26,556 nt of DNA, from assembly GCA_002389785.1 (NCBI GenBank), contig DGQS01000066.1:1-26556 (forward strand), given 5' to 3'. Below are positions 18,371 through 26,267 of the stretch, one piece after another. How positions within the stretch are numbered: the stretch's first letter is position 1; each line of letters begins with the position of its first letter. A model generated the notes under the pieces. That model was not told the origin of the DNA and made no database searches. It saw only the letters and a program-made list of their open reading frames with translations. The DNA comes from Bacteroidetes bacterium UBA4408. GTDB lineage: Bacteria; Bacteroidota; Bacteroidia; UBA4408. The position numbers and the translations under genes are program-made.

Positions 18371-18747
18371 AATTGGGGTAAAATTTTGCACAATTGAAAA
18401 ACGCAACATTCCTTGTTAACTTTAAACTTTCTTCATATTTGAAGGTAGAGGAAGCATGCAAACACCATGGTCGAAATCAGCTTCTTTTGAAGATGATTTT
18501 TTATTTGCTCTTCGCTACCTGCTATACAAACAAGCAAATCTAATGATTTTAATTGATAATTGTAATCCCTAACCTACAGAAGGGAGAATTTTAAGAAGTC
18601 AGATAACCAAGTTTAAAATCTAAAATTTGCTGAATCGAATTTAAAGAATGCAACATTTTATGCTGAAATTACAGTTTAAAATTCCTTATTTTTGCGCATA
18701 TTTCTTTCGCACAAAAACGAAATGAAAATCATTTAATTTATACACCA
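18371..18747. other. Divergent intergenic spacer, 377 bp, no gene seen
   Basis: The spacer lies between the giant adhesin gene (leftward) and homogentisate dioxygenase (rightward) and must hold both promoters. I find a -7 box for the rightward gene at 18687-18694. For the leftward gene I find no exact TAnnTTTG within about 110 bp of the start. No hairpin of note and no convincing small ORF is visible. Confidence 0.6.
18687..18694 (+). promoter_or_regulatory. Bacteroidota -7 box (TATTTTTG) before hmgA
   Basis: TATTTTTG fits TAnnTTTG exactly and is 53 bp upstream of the hmgA ATG, which would give a leader of roughly 45 bases. No exact TTTG is seen at the -33 position, so the call rests on the -7 box and spacing. 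Confidence 0.5.
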
Positions 18748-19905
18748 ATGCCCATTTATCATACCTTAGGAGCGATCCCTCAAAAGCGTCATACACAATA
18801 TAAAAAGCCTGCCGGAGGATACTATTATGAACAGTTGTTTGGAACGGAAGGTTTTAACGGTCACTCCTCTTTATTATACCACGCGCAACGTCCCACTCAA
18901 GTAAAGGAAATACTTCAATCAGTTGATGTAAGTCCTAAAATTGCCATCGATAAAAATATAAAGGCCCTGCTCTTAAAAGGATTCAACATACTTCCGGTGA
19001 ATGATTTTTTAGAAAGTCGTAAAGCAGTGCTGGTTAATGCTGATTGCACGATAGGTTTAGCAGCACCCAAGGAATCGATGCGCACTTACTTTTATAAAAA
19101 TGCCGATGCTGACGAGTTGATTTTTATTCATAAAGGAAAAGGAACCTTGCGCACCTTTATGGGCAATATTCCCTTTGAATATGGCGATTACCTGATTATT
19201 CCAAGAGGAATGATTTATCAGATGGAGTTTGAAACTACTGATAATCGGTTGTTTTACGTTGAATCACATGCCCCTTTTTATACACCTAAGAGATACAAAA
19301 GCAGCAGTGGGCAATTGTTGGAGCATTCACCCTTTTGTGAGCGCGATTTTAAACTTCCCAAAGTGATAGAAACCTATGATGAAAAGGGTGATTTTTTGAT
19401 AAAGATTAAAAAGGAAAATAGATTGCATGATGTGGTTTATGCAACACATCCTTTTGATGTTGTAGGTTGGGATGGTTATAATTTTCCATTCGGGTTCAGC
19501 ATTCATAATTTTGAACCATTAACCGGTAGAGTTCATTTGCCACCACCGGTACATCAAACTTTTGAAACTTCCACTTTTGTAGTTTGTTCATTTTGTCCGC
19601 GACTGTACGATTATCATCCTTTAGCGATTCCTGCTCCTTACAATCACAGCAATATAGATAGCGATGAAGTATTGTATTATGTAGATGGGGATTTTATGAG
19701 CAGAAACAATATTGAGCAAGGACATATTACCTTGCATCCAAAAGGAATCCCTCATGGACCGGCACCGGGAGCTATGGAACGAAGCATTGGTCAAAAGGAA
19801 ACTCAAGAATTAGCTGTAATGGTGGATACGTTTAGACCTTTAATGGTAACTGAAGAAGCTATGAAAATAGATGATGGCAGCTATTATAAAAGTTGGGTAG
19901 AATAA
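18748..19905 (+). CDS. hmgA: Homogentisate 1,2-dioxygenase
   Basis: The 385-residue cytosolic non-haem Fe(II) enzyme opens the ring of homogentisate to give maleylacetoacetate in tyrosine/phenylalanine breakdown. Recognition rests on the N-terminal YYYEQLFGTEGFNGHSSLLYH region (25-45), the cupin segment GDYLIIPRGMIYQME (146-160), HLPPPVHQTFE (263-273) and the C-terminal iron site. By alignment to the human enzyme, His300 (APYNH) and His336 (GIPHGP) are iron ligands. The acidic ligand is Asp306 or Glu307 (IDSDE); the one-residue ambiguity cannot be settled by eye. The protein is shorter than the roughly 440-residue human/proteobacterial forms, as seen in related bacterial versions. The hppD gene follows after 65 bp on the same strand, giving two consecutive steps of one pathway. 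Fumarylacetoacetase and an aromatic aminotransferase are not in the window. Confidence 0.92.
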   Translation: MPIYHTLGAIPQKRHTQYKKPAGGYYYEQLFGTEGFNGHSSLLYHAQRPTQVKEILQSVDVSPKIAIDKNIKALLLKGFNILPVNDFLESRKAVLVNADCTIGLAAPKESMRTYFYKNADADELIFIHKGKGTLRTFMGNIPFEYGDYLIIPRGMIYQMEFETTDNRLFYVESHAPFYTPKRYKSSSGQLLEHSPFCERDFKLPKVIETYDEKGDFLIKIKKENRLHDVVYATHPFDVVGWDGYNFPFGFSIHNFEPLTGRVHLPPPVHQTFETSTFVVCSFCPRLYDYHPLAIPAPYNHSNIDSDEVLYYVDGDFMSRNNIEQGHITLHPKGIPHGPAPGAMERSIGQKETQELAVMVDTFRPLMVTEEAMKIDDGSYYKSWVE

Positions 19906-19970
19906 GTAAAAATAATCTGCAGATCAAACATTGTATTACAAGAAATTTAACACTCTAATTAAAAGAAATA

Positions 19971-21116
19971 ATGGCCACAGAAATAAAAAATGTTGAATAC
20001 GGTTTGGAAAAAATATTTGAAGGAGCGCAAGACTTTTTGCCTTTGCTAGGGACCGACTATGTTGAATTATATGTAGGTAACGCCAAGCAAGCAGCGCATT
20101 TTTATAAAACGGCATTTGGATTTCAGTCGTATGCTTACAAAGGACTTGAAACCGGTTGTAAAGACTATGCTTCGTATGTGTTAGCACAAGATAAAATTCG
20201 CATAGTACTTACTACTCCGCTTAACTCTACGTCTCCAATTAATCAGCATTTAACAAAGCATGGAGATGGTGTAAAGATTATTGCACTTTGGGTAGAAGAT
20301 GCTAAAAAATCGTTTGAAGAAACAGTAAAACGAGGAGCAAAGCCTTTTATGGAGCCTACAGTTGAAAAGGATGAGCACGGTGAAGTTGTTCGATCAGGAA
20401 TTTACACCTATGGTGAAACAGTTCATATGTTCGTTGAACGTAAGAATTATAAAGGAACTTTTTTACCGGGATATCAAACTTGGAAGTCAGATTATAATCC
20501 GACTCCGGTTGGATTAAAATTTATTGATCACATGGTAGGCAATGTAGGCTGGGGAGAAATGAACCAATGGGTGAAGTGGTATGAAGAGGTAATGGGATTT
20601 GTAAATTTTTTATCGTTTGACGACAAGCAAATAACCACCGAATATTCAGCCCTAATGAGCAAGGTTATGAGTAATGGTAATGGAAGAATAAAATTTCCAA
20701 TTAATGAACCGGCTCCGGGTAAAAAGAAATCGCAAATTGAAGAATACTTAAATTTTTATAAAGGTCCGGGTTGTCAGCACATTGCTGTTGCAACAAACGA
20801 TATTGTGTTTACCATTTCTGAAATGCGTGCCCGAGGAATTGAATTTTTACATGTTCCCGGTGAATATTACGATACTGTAAAACAACGCGTGGGAATTATT
20901 GAAGAGGATTTGAATAAGTTAAAAGAATTGGGAATTATGGTTGACCGAGATGAGGAGGGCTATTTATTTCAGATTTTTACAAAGCCGGTTGAAGATCGTC
21001 CAACTTTATTCTTTGAAATCATTCAACGTAAAGGCGCGAAATCTTTTGGCAAAGGAAATTTTCAAGCTTTGTTTGAAAGCATCGAAGCAGAGCAGGCCAG
21101 GAGAGGTACACTTTAA
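19971..21116 (+). CDS. hppD: 4-Hydroxyphenylpyruvate dioxygenase
   Basis: The 381-residue Fe(II) enzyme turns 4-hydroxyphenylpyruvate into homogentisate, the substrate of the hmgA product encoded just upstream. It has the two-barrel vicinal oxygen chelate layout: the N-terminal half starts at DYVELYVGNAKQAAHFY (29-45) and the catalytic half holds the iron triad. The triad is His187 (FIDHMVGN), His270 (GCQHIAVAT) and Glu349 (LFFEIIQR). The C-terminal GKGNFQALFESIE, which closes the active site, is complete. Length is typical for bacteria. The 65-bp gap from hmgA holds no obvious terminator, so co-transcription is likely. Downstream, a strong hairpin at 21139-21173 probably ends the transcript. 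The related enzyme 4-hydroxymandelate synthase is less likely given the hmgA neighbour. Confidence 0.95.
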   Translation: MATEIKNVEYGLEKIFEGAQDFLPLLGTDYVELYVGNAKQAAHFYKTAFGFQSYAYKGLETGCKDYASYVLAQDKIRIVLTTPLNSTSPINQHLTKHGDGVKIIALWVEDAKKSFEETVKRGAKPFMEPTVEKDEHGEVVRSGIYTYGETVHMFVERKNYKGTFLPGYQTWKSDYNPTPVGLKFIDHMVGNVGWGEMNQWVKWYEEVMGFVNFLSFDDKQITTEYSALMSKVMSNGNGRIKFPINEPAPGKKKSQIEEYLNFYKGPGCQHIAVATNDIVFTISEMRARGIEFLHVPGEYYDTVKQRVGIIEEDLNKLKELGIMVDRDEEGYLFQIFTKPVEDRPTLFFEIIQRKGAKSFGKGNFQALFESIEAEQARRGTL

Positions 21117-21138
21117 AGTACCATCTATCGACTTATAG

Positions 21139-21173
21139 AAACTCAAAGGTTAAAAAAAATAGCCTTTGAGTTT
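21139..21173. terminator. Hairpin between convergent genes
   Basis: AAACTCAAAGG (21139-21149) and CCTTTGAGTTT (21163-21173) form a perfect 11-bp stem around a 13-base A-rich loop. It sits between the hppD stop (21116) and the convergent kinase-like gene stop (21184), so it could end both transcripts. Each arm provides a short T run on its exit side rather than a long U tract. Confidence 0.65.
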
Positions 21174-21183
21174 GTACCATTAA

Positions 21184-21597
21184 TTAATACAATTTTACCT
21201 CAAGTTTTGTAGCCATTTTATGTATGGCTTCTTCGGGTATTTCATGTACATTTTTACCTCCGTGTCTGTTTTCCACAACTACTGAGAATATGCGGTATTC
21301 ATACTTTTTAGCAAGCTTGTAATAAGGTTCCATTTCCCAGTCAAATACAAAAGTATTGTCAAGTATTATTTTTTCGCTTTTTGCGAGCATAGCAGCTTCT
21401 GTATTTTGTTGACAAGTAGCATAGGCCAAGTGATTTTTGCTGTAATCAAATGTGTAAACCCCGGAGTTTTTATCGGTAAAAAAATCATCTACTGAAAACA
21501 CCGGGTATTTGTTTTGTTCGGATAATATTGCAGCAAAAGTGCTTTTGCCACTTCCGGGTAAACCTCTTAGTAGTATTAATGAATAGGCCTGTGTCAT
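21184..21597 (-). CDS. Small P-loop kinase-like ATPase (AAA_33/N4BP2L-like)
   Basis: The 137-residue soluble protein begins with a Walker A motif, GLPGSGKST (12-20). Then come a kinase-like acidic motif, FSVDDFF, and a later IILDNTFVFDWEMEPYYKLA segment. That segment, with the distal HEIPEEAIHKMATKLE, resembles N4BP2-like and polynucleotide-kinase-like P-loop proteins (typically IIDNTN...WEM.PY). This suggests a phosphotransferase or ATPase, but the substrate is unknown. It is compact, lacking extra domains. The gene faces hppD convergently and diverges from the MFS gene across a 143-bp spacer. A zeta-toxin-like or gluconate-kinase-like role is possible from the fold, but no antitoxin partner is seen. 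Confidence 0.75.
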   Translation of the reverse strand: MTQAYSLILLRGLPGSGKSTFAAILSEQNKYPVFSVDDFFTDKNSGVYTFDYSKNHLAYATCQQNTEAAMLAKSEKIILDNTFVFDWEMEPYYKLAKKYEYRIFSVVVENRHGGKNVHEIPEEAIHKMATKLEVKLY

Positions 21598-21685
21598 AGT
21601 TCGTTTAAAAATGTTAGATAGAAATGCTGAGCGCTTGCAATTATAACGCTATCAACAATTGAGTGTAAAAATATCTTTTGCAAAT

Positions 21686-21693
21686 TAATTTTG
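21686..21693 (+). promoter_or_regulatory. Bacteroidota -7 box (TAATTTTG) before the MFS gene
   Basis: TAATTTTG fits TAnnTTTG and lies 48 bp before the MFS ATG. A TTG at 21659-21661 could be the -33 element, though its 24-bp spacing is on the long side. Confidence 0.45.
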
Positions 21694-21740
21694 ATACTGT
21701 TTTATTTTCATTTTCTTTATCCTACTAAAATTTAACTAAA

Positions 21741-22973
21741 ATGACACAACAGACTAAATGGTATAAATCGCATGCTGTATTAATTGCGGTTGCTGCTTTG
21801 GGATATTTTGTTGATATCTACGATTTGATTTTATTTAGTATAGTTCGTAAACAAAGCCTATTATCAATTGGAGTTTCTGAACAAGACTTGTTATCGGTAG
21901 GTATCGACCTTATAAATTACCAAATGTTTGGAATGCTTGTTGGCGGATTAGTGTGGGGTATTTTAGGTGATAAGCGAGGCAGATTATCGGTATTATTCGG
22001 AAGTATATTTTTATACTCGGCAGCAAATATTGCCAACGGTTTTGTAACTGATACACAAACTTATGCTTGGTTGCGTTTTATTGCAGGAATAGGATTAGCA
22101 GGTGAATTAGGAGCGGGAATTACCCTGGTTGCTGAATCAATGACCAAGGAAACACGCGGATATGGAACCATGGTTGTAGTTTCCTTTGGTGTGTTGGGCG
22201 CAGTTTTGGCAGGAGTTGTTGGTAAAAACTTTGATTGGACTACGGCTTATTTTATAGGAGGTGTGATGGGCTTAGCTTTATTGGTGTTGCGCATGGGTGT
22301 TTTTGAATCGGGCATGTACCATAAAGTGAAAGAAAGTAAGGTGAAACGGGGTAGTTTTATGCAGTTATTTACAAATCGCAAACGTTTCATTCGCTATCTC
22401 TGCTGCATTACCATAGGTTTGCCTATTTGGTACTTAATAGGTGTGCTTATTTTTCTATCGCCTGAGTTTGCGCATGAACTTGGTATAAAGAATATAGAAT
22501 CAGGTAGTGCAGTTTTGTTTTTTTATTTGGGTACTTCCGTTGGTGATTTTATGAGCGGATATTTAAGTCAGTTATTTAAAAACAGAAAAAACATTGTTAA
22601 GTTTTATTTAATTTCCATCATCATTACTGTTCCCGTTTATTTGTTTAGCAAAGAAATTTCAGCGAATGTGTTTTATTTTATTTGCGCTTTGCTTGGATTT
22701 GCTGCCGGATATTGGGCTGTATTCGTAACCATTGCATCTGAACAATTTGGTACCAATTTGCGCTCAACGGTTACTACTACAGTTCCAAACTTTGTACGTG
22801 GTGGCTTAGTGTTATTAACTTTGGGCTTTGAACTCTTTCACAAAACACTACAATTTACAATGGTTTCGAGCGCTTTATGGGTAGGCGCCATTACGGTTAG
22901 CATAGCATTTATTTCATTAACAGGCTTGCATGAAACATTTGGAAAGGAATTAGATTATTTTGAATTGGATTAG
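21741..22973 (+). CDS. MFS transporter, metabolite:proton symporter-like
   Basis: The 410-residue inner-membrane protein has the hydrophobic pattern of a 12-helix major facilitator. Motif A is clear (GILGDKRGRL, 73-82) between helices 2 and 3. Helix 4 carries LRFIAGIGLAGELGAG (111-126), which resembles the RxxxGxxxGGE motif of the metabolite:H+ and aromatic-acid:H+ symporter groups. Acidic residues Asp25 and Asp28 in helix 1 (FVDIYDLI) fit a proton-coupled symporter. The substrate is not evident. Proximity to tyrosine-breakdown genes makes an aromatic acid a tempting but untested idea, since a convergent gene and a terminator-like hairpin separate it from them. A CoA-binding protein gene follows after 82 bp on the same strand. 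Confidence 0.85.
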   Translation: MTQQTKWYKSHAVLIAVAALGYFVDIYDLILFSIVRKQSLLSIGVSEQDLLSVGIDLINYQMFGMLVGGLVWGILGDKRGRLSVLFGSIFLYSAANIANGFVTDTQTYAWLRFIAGIGLAGELGAGITLVAESMTKETRGYGTMVVVSFGVLGAVLAGVVGKNFDWTTAYFIGGVMGLALLVLRMGVFESGMYHKVKESKVKRGSFMQLFTNRKRFIRYLCCITIGLPIWYLIGVLIFLSPEFAHELGIKNIESGSAVLFFYLGTSVGDFMSGYLSQLFKNRKNIVKFYLISIIITVPVYLFSKEISANVFYFICALLGFAAGYWAVFVTIASEQFGTNLRSTVTTTVPNFVRGGLVLLTLGFELFHKTLQFTMVSSALWVGAITVSIAFISLTGLHETFGKELDYFELD

Positions 22974-23055
22974 TTTTTTGTTACTAAAATATTTTCTGGA
23001 AAATAACCGCTTACTCATCTAAAATTAGCGTAACTTTAAAGTGTAATTAGATACT

Positions 23056-23415
23056 TTGAAAAAAACATTAATTATCGGAGCATCCGAAAATCCAACACGC
23101 TATTCCAATATAGCTGCGCATCGTTTAGTGGAACATGGCCATTCAATTGAGCAAATTGGAAAAAAGGAGGGTAAGGTTGCAGGCGTAAAAATTGAAACTG
23201 GAACTCCACAACTAGCAGACATCGATACGGTAACTCTCTATATAAATCCGGCCCATCAAAAGAATTACTACAACTACATTCTTAAGCTTAAACCTCGAAG
23301 AATAATTTTCAATCCCGGTACCGAGAATCCTGAATTTGTGACATTGGCACAACAAAACAATATACTCACTGAAGAAGCTTGTACCTTGGTGTTACTATCG
23401 TTTGGCGCTTATTGA
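23056..23415 (+). CDS. CoA-binding protein (YccU-like, CoA_binding_2), TTG start
   Basis: The 119-residue protein is a single Rossmann-like CoA-binding domain: KKTLIIGASENPTRYSNIA at the start, VTLYINPAHQKNYY in the middle and RIIFNPGTENPEF near the end. Family members usually begin MKKTLVIGAS, so translation starts at the TTG of 23056-23058. An in-frame stop at 23044-23046 rules out any start upstream of it, and no ATG lies between. The family resembles the CoA-binding half of succinyl-CoA synthetase alpha but lacks the catalytic part, and its cellular role is not established. The gene follows the MFS gene by 82 bp; a functional tie is not evident. Confidence 0.9.
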   Translation: MKKTLIIGASENPTRYSNIAAHRLVEHGHSIEQIGKKEGKVAGVKIETGTPQLADIDTVTLYINPAHQKNYYNYILKLKPRRIIFNPGTENPEFVTLAQQNNILTEEACTLVLLSFGAY

Positions 23416-23549
23416 TTTGATTGTCTGCACCTTGAATTTGTTAATTTGTTAAACCTATAAAACAGTATTGATGGCTACTAAAGTTTGCTTAACACTATTA
23501 AAATGTTGGTTAAAAAGCTAGCATCCTTTATCATAGCGCAATGATTTAT

Positions 23550-24038
23550 CTAGTCATCATCACCTTCATTTTCGTTCATTGTTGGAGTAGGATTGCTAGT
23601 AGAACCAATTTCTGTATGTCGAATTTGTCCGCCCAAATATCCGGTTCTTGCGACTAGCGCAAAGCTAATGAGTGAAATAAATAAACTAATAAATGCTATT
23701 GTTCTTGTTAATGGCGATTTTCTCAAAGTTATTAGTAAACCTATAATAGAAGCAATTCCCAAAATGATTAAAGAGATTAAAGCAACTAATGCAAATTCTT
23801 CGTGTTGTTCAATAGTTGCTTCAACAACACCTTGCATGTTTTCAACAGTTTCTTCGGCACCTTCGCCGGTTAAGTAAGCTATTGCAGCTCCAATTGAAGA
23901 AATAATGAAGAGGTTGTAGGCTGCGATCTTAGTTTGATTACTCTTTGCCCAAAGTCCATGGGCCAGCACAAGTCCGCCCAAGATTGAACCAAAAATCGGA
24001 AGATGCGTAATTAATAAGTGAACATGTGTTTGATTCAT
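23550..24038 (-). CDS. Four-helix membrane protein, DUF2231-like
   Basis: The 162-residue protein has four predicted membrane helices at about 8-28, 40-60, 84-107 and 113-132, then a short polar tail ending in acidic NENEGDDD. The N-terminus HVHLLITHLPIFG places His5, His7 and His12 at the membrane edge. Further His residues occur in IEQHEEFA and GGQIRHTEIG, both next to membrane segments. That spread of His in a four-helix bundle recalls DUF2231-type and b-type cytochrome-like proteins, so haem binding is conceivable but unproven. The AYLTGEGAEETVE loop looks conserved in Bacteroidota homologues I recall. Genes on either side give no clear context. Confidence 0.65.
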   Translation of the reverse strand: MNQTHVHLLITHLPIFGSILGGLVLAHGLWAKSNQTKIAAYNLFIISSIGAAIAYLTGEGAEETVENMQGVVEATIEQHEEFALVALISLIILGIASIIGLLITLRKSPLTRTIAFISLFISLISFALVARTGYLGGQIRHTEIGSTSNPTPTMNENEGDDD

Positions 24039-24212
24039 TCTGATACATTTTTATGTAAAGGTAGAGTAGGGGTATGAGTGAAATAATGAGGATGGTCATG
24101 TTTAATTTTGAAGGGTTCAAAACTTCAACTGTGTTAATTTAGAAAGTAACACAAATACAATAAAAGTTGTCGGCTTACTTTTTTGCTATATACAACATAG
24201 TGCATTTCATAG

Positions 24213-25481
24213 TTAGTTTATTGTATAAAACCCCCAATAAGTAAATAGTATAATTAAAATTAGGTAGATAATAGTATTTATTGTAAAAAGAAATCTTGAG
24301 AATGTCTTCCAGGCATTCGATTTAAGGATTTTTCGGTTGATTAACAATAATGGAATAATCAGCAATATCAATATGTATGGAAGGTAAGAGGCTATGTCAA
24401 TCAATCCGAATTTGTAATTTTTATAGGGAGAAGGAAAATAGTAAATCCCCATTTCTGTCGCTAAGGCAATCATGTAGTAGGCTAAACATACACTCAATGT
24501 GGCTAGTAGCAATTTATAGTTTGAAAATTCTGTTTTTAAATTTCTAAAATAACTGATAAGAAAGTAGAAAAATGAAAAGACAAACAGTGTCAGAGAAATG
24601 CGCAGAAACCAATCAATTTTGTTATTGTTCAATGGTGTTTGAAATTCTAGTAATTTTTGATATTCACTATTCGCAGGAAATAAAGAGGCAATTTCATAAG
24701 AGTGATTTCCTTTGAGCAACTCTTTCTTTAAGTTAAATTGAACGCTGTGTTTATAGTCATGATAAAAGTATAAATGAACGACTCCACCACTTAAGTCCCA
24801 AATAGAGGTTAGTAAAGTTCCATCGCCAATTTTTTTTCTGCAAACATGCATCGTGTCTGAAAGTGCTTTACAAAAAGCAAGAGAGGTGTCAATTTTATTT
24901 TTCAAAAATTCAGTTCCATTTATATATCGCTCTTGCTTAATACTTCTGAAGTCGGTTATTGTTGAAGGGCAGAAGTTTGCGAGCACATACTTGTCTTCCG
25001 AACCAAGAATTAATTCGTAGGGTTCAACAATCAAATACTTTCCTGATTTTTCGGTATATATAAATACATCATTAGAAAGCACATGATGGTCGTATTCTTC
25101 AATAAACGATTTAACTTCTTCAACGTTTTTGCAGGAATGTAAAATGTCTTTCAGGTAGTTTGACCTACTTAATATTTGTTTTTTGTTGTCAATTGATTTT
25201 ACCTTGTTAGGTGTTGGTGTTGCAAGTGTACCGAAGGAAAGTCCATACTCGTTCATTCCTGATTGTGGTGTAAGGTCATTTCCACCCTGATAATTTGCAC
25301 CTGTAAATACTGCACCATAACCCTTTGTTTCAAACCAAATTCGTGGTTGGCTAAACCAAGTGTCATAATTCATTCCATACATAGTTTTATCTCCCATTGT
25401 CACCTTGTAACAGCTACAAGAAAATACTGGAAGGATGCACAGTAGCAGGATTGCACTAAGAAAAGTCAATTTATTTTTCAT
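24213..25481 (-). CDS. Ntn-type linear amide hydrolase fused to four membrane helices
   Basis: From the ATG at 25479-25481 the protein has 422 residues; ATGs at 25490 and 25514 are less suited to a signal peptide. The signal peptide can be cut after Ser21 (VFS), exposing Cys22. Ntn cysteine amidases (choloylglycine hydrolase and C45/acyltransferase groups) need an N-terminal Cys nucleophile about 14 residues before a G.N.D motif; here that is GMNYDTW (36-42). GMNEYGLSFG (75-84), LANF (167-170) and SIWDLSGGVVHLYFYH (226-241) also fit the fold. Four membrane helices follow near 291-312, 323-345, 361-382 and 394-418. The catalytic domain should be periplasmic. Substrate is unknown. An alternative reading is a lipoprotein using VFSC, though Phe at -2 is atypical. 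Confidence 0.7.
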   Translation of the reverse strand: MKNKLTFLSAILLLCILPVFSCSCYKVTMGDKTMYGMNYDTWFSQPRIWFETKGYGAVFTGANYQGGNDLTPQSGMNEYGLSFGTLATPTPNKVKSIDNKKQILSRSNYLKDILHSCKNVEEVKSFIEEYDHHVLSNDVFIYTEKSGKYLIVEPYELILGSEDKYVLANFCPSTITDFRSIKQERYINGTEFLKNKIDTSLAFCKALSDTMHVCRKKIGDGTLLTSIWDLSGGVVHLYFYHDYKHSVQFNLKKELLKGNHSYEIASLFPANSEYQKLLEFQTPLNNNKIDWFLRISLTLFVFSFFYFLISYFRNLKTEFSNYKLLLATLSVCLAYYMIALATEMGIYYFPSPYKNYKFGLIDIASYLPYILILLIIPLLLINRKILKSNAWKTFSRFLFTINTIIYLILIILFTYWGFYTIN

Positions 25482-25595
25482 GTTACACATTAGTCCAATT
25501 TGTTTAAGTAGCATATTTCTAACGGGATTTTCTTTGGACTAGTATATAAGACTCAACAAATAAAATTAGCAAACTAGTAAGCTTTGTTATTAGCA

Positions 25596-26267
25596 TTATA
25601 ATTTCGTTTTGCTAACAAACTCCAACTTGTCATTTTGAAGCTTTGTTTTTGTTAAATAGTTTAATGAAGGGCAACAAAGTGCATCTGTTTTTGAATAGCA
25701 AGATGAGTTTCCTATCAAATATCCATTTTCAATTTTTGAAATAAGAAAATGCCCTTCATCACAATCAACAAGTTCAGTGTCTTTTTTAATCGTTGTTAAA
25801 CGATACTTTCCATTTTGATTTAAGAAAACAAATATATCATTCCACCATATTCCATTGGAGCCCTCTCCACCGCCTTCTGTGTGAACATTAACAACTAAAT
25901 CGTTGAACCTGTCATTGTTTAAATCTCCTGAAATTATTGGATTAGCACCGAAAAGAAATTTTGAGTCGTTTTTAGCAATGTAAATAGCAATACGAAAACT
26001 ATTGGTACCATCCTTCTCATTCGAAATACTGTGGTAAGTGATACAACTGAGTGAATCAGTATTTTCCTCGTCAATTCTAGCTTCTGTGCCATATTTCTGC
26101 TGATAATATTTTTTTATTTCTTTCAGAATCTCCTGACTAAGGCCACTGTTTTTATTTTCAAAATTGGTCTTTAAAGAGTCAGTGCTTGCAGCTTTATTTG
26201 CTTTGTCAATGACCTGGTTACAGGAAGTTAGGCAGGTAATTGTGAGTGCGAATAAAATTATTTTCAT
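25596..26267 (-). CDS. Putative lipoprotein with FG-GAP-like calcium loop
   Basis: The 223-residue protein has a short lipoprotein signal peptide with LTSC (Cys16), so it is probably membrane anchored outside the cytoplasm. The only recognisable motif is GDLNNDRFNDLVV (114-126), which has the D.N.D...D spacing (Asp115, Asn117, Asp119, Asp123) of FG-GAP/VCBS and dockerin-type calcium loops. An aromatic NGIWWNDIFVFLNQNGKY stretch follows, as in integrin-like repeats. Later cysteines (169, 190, 198, 199) could form disulfides. I do not recognise the family and assign no function. It lies 114 bp upstream of the Ntn-amidase gene on the same strand. Confidence 0.65.
   Translation of the reverse strand: MKIILFALTITCLTSCNQVIDKANKAASTDSLKTNFENKNSGLSQEILKEIKKYYQQKYGTEARIDEENTDSLSCITYHSISNEKDGTNSFRIAIYIAKNDSKFLFGANPIISGDLNNDRFNDLVVNVHTEGGGEGSNGIWWNDIFVFLNQNGKYRLTTIKKDTELVDCDEGHFLISKIENGYLIGNSSCYSKTDALCCPSLNYLTKTKLQNDKLEFVSKTKL

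Noticed and set aside
18371..18409. Upstream ATG giving the giant protein 13 more residues
   Set aside because: The extension places a polar stretch ahead of an otherwise standard signal peptide; the ATG at 18370 fits better.
21638..21645. Minus-strand TATAATTG as a -7 box for the P-loop gene
   Set aside because: It differs from TAnnTTTG at one of the fixed positions and has no -33 partner, so it is not listed as a promoter.
22990..23005. Inverted repeat TATTTTC/GAAAATA after the MFS gene as a terminator
   Set aside because: The stem is almost all A:T with a 2-base loop, so it would be too weak to count.
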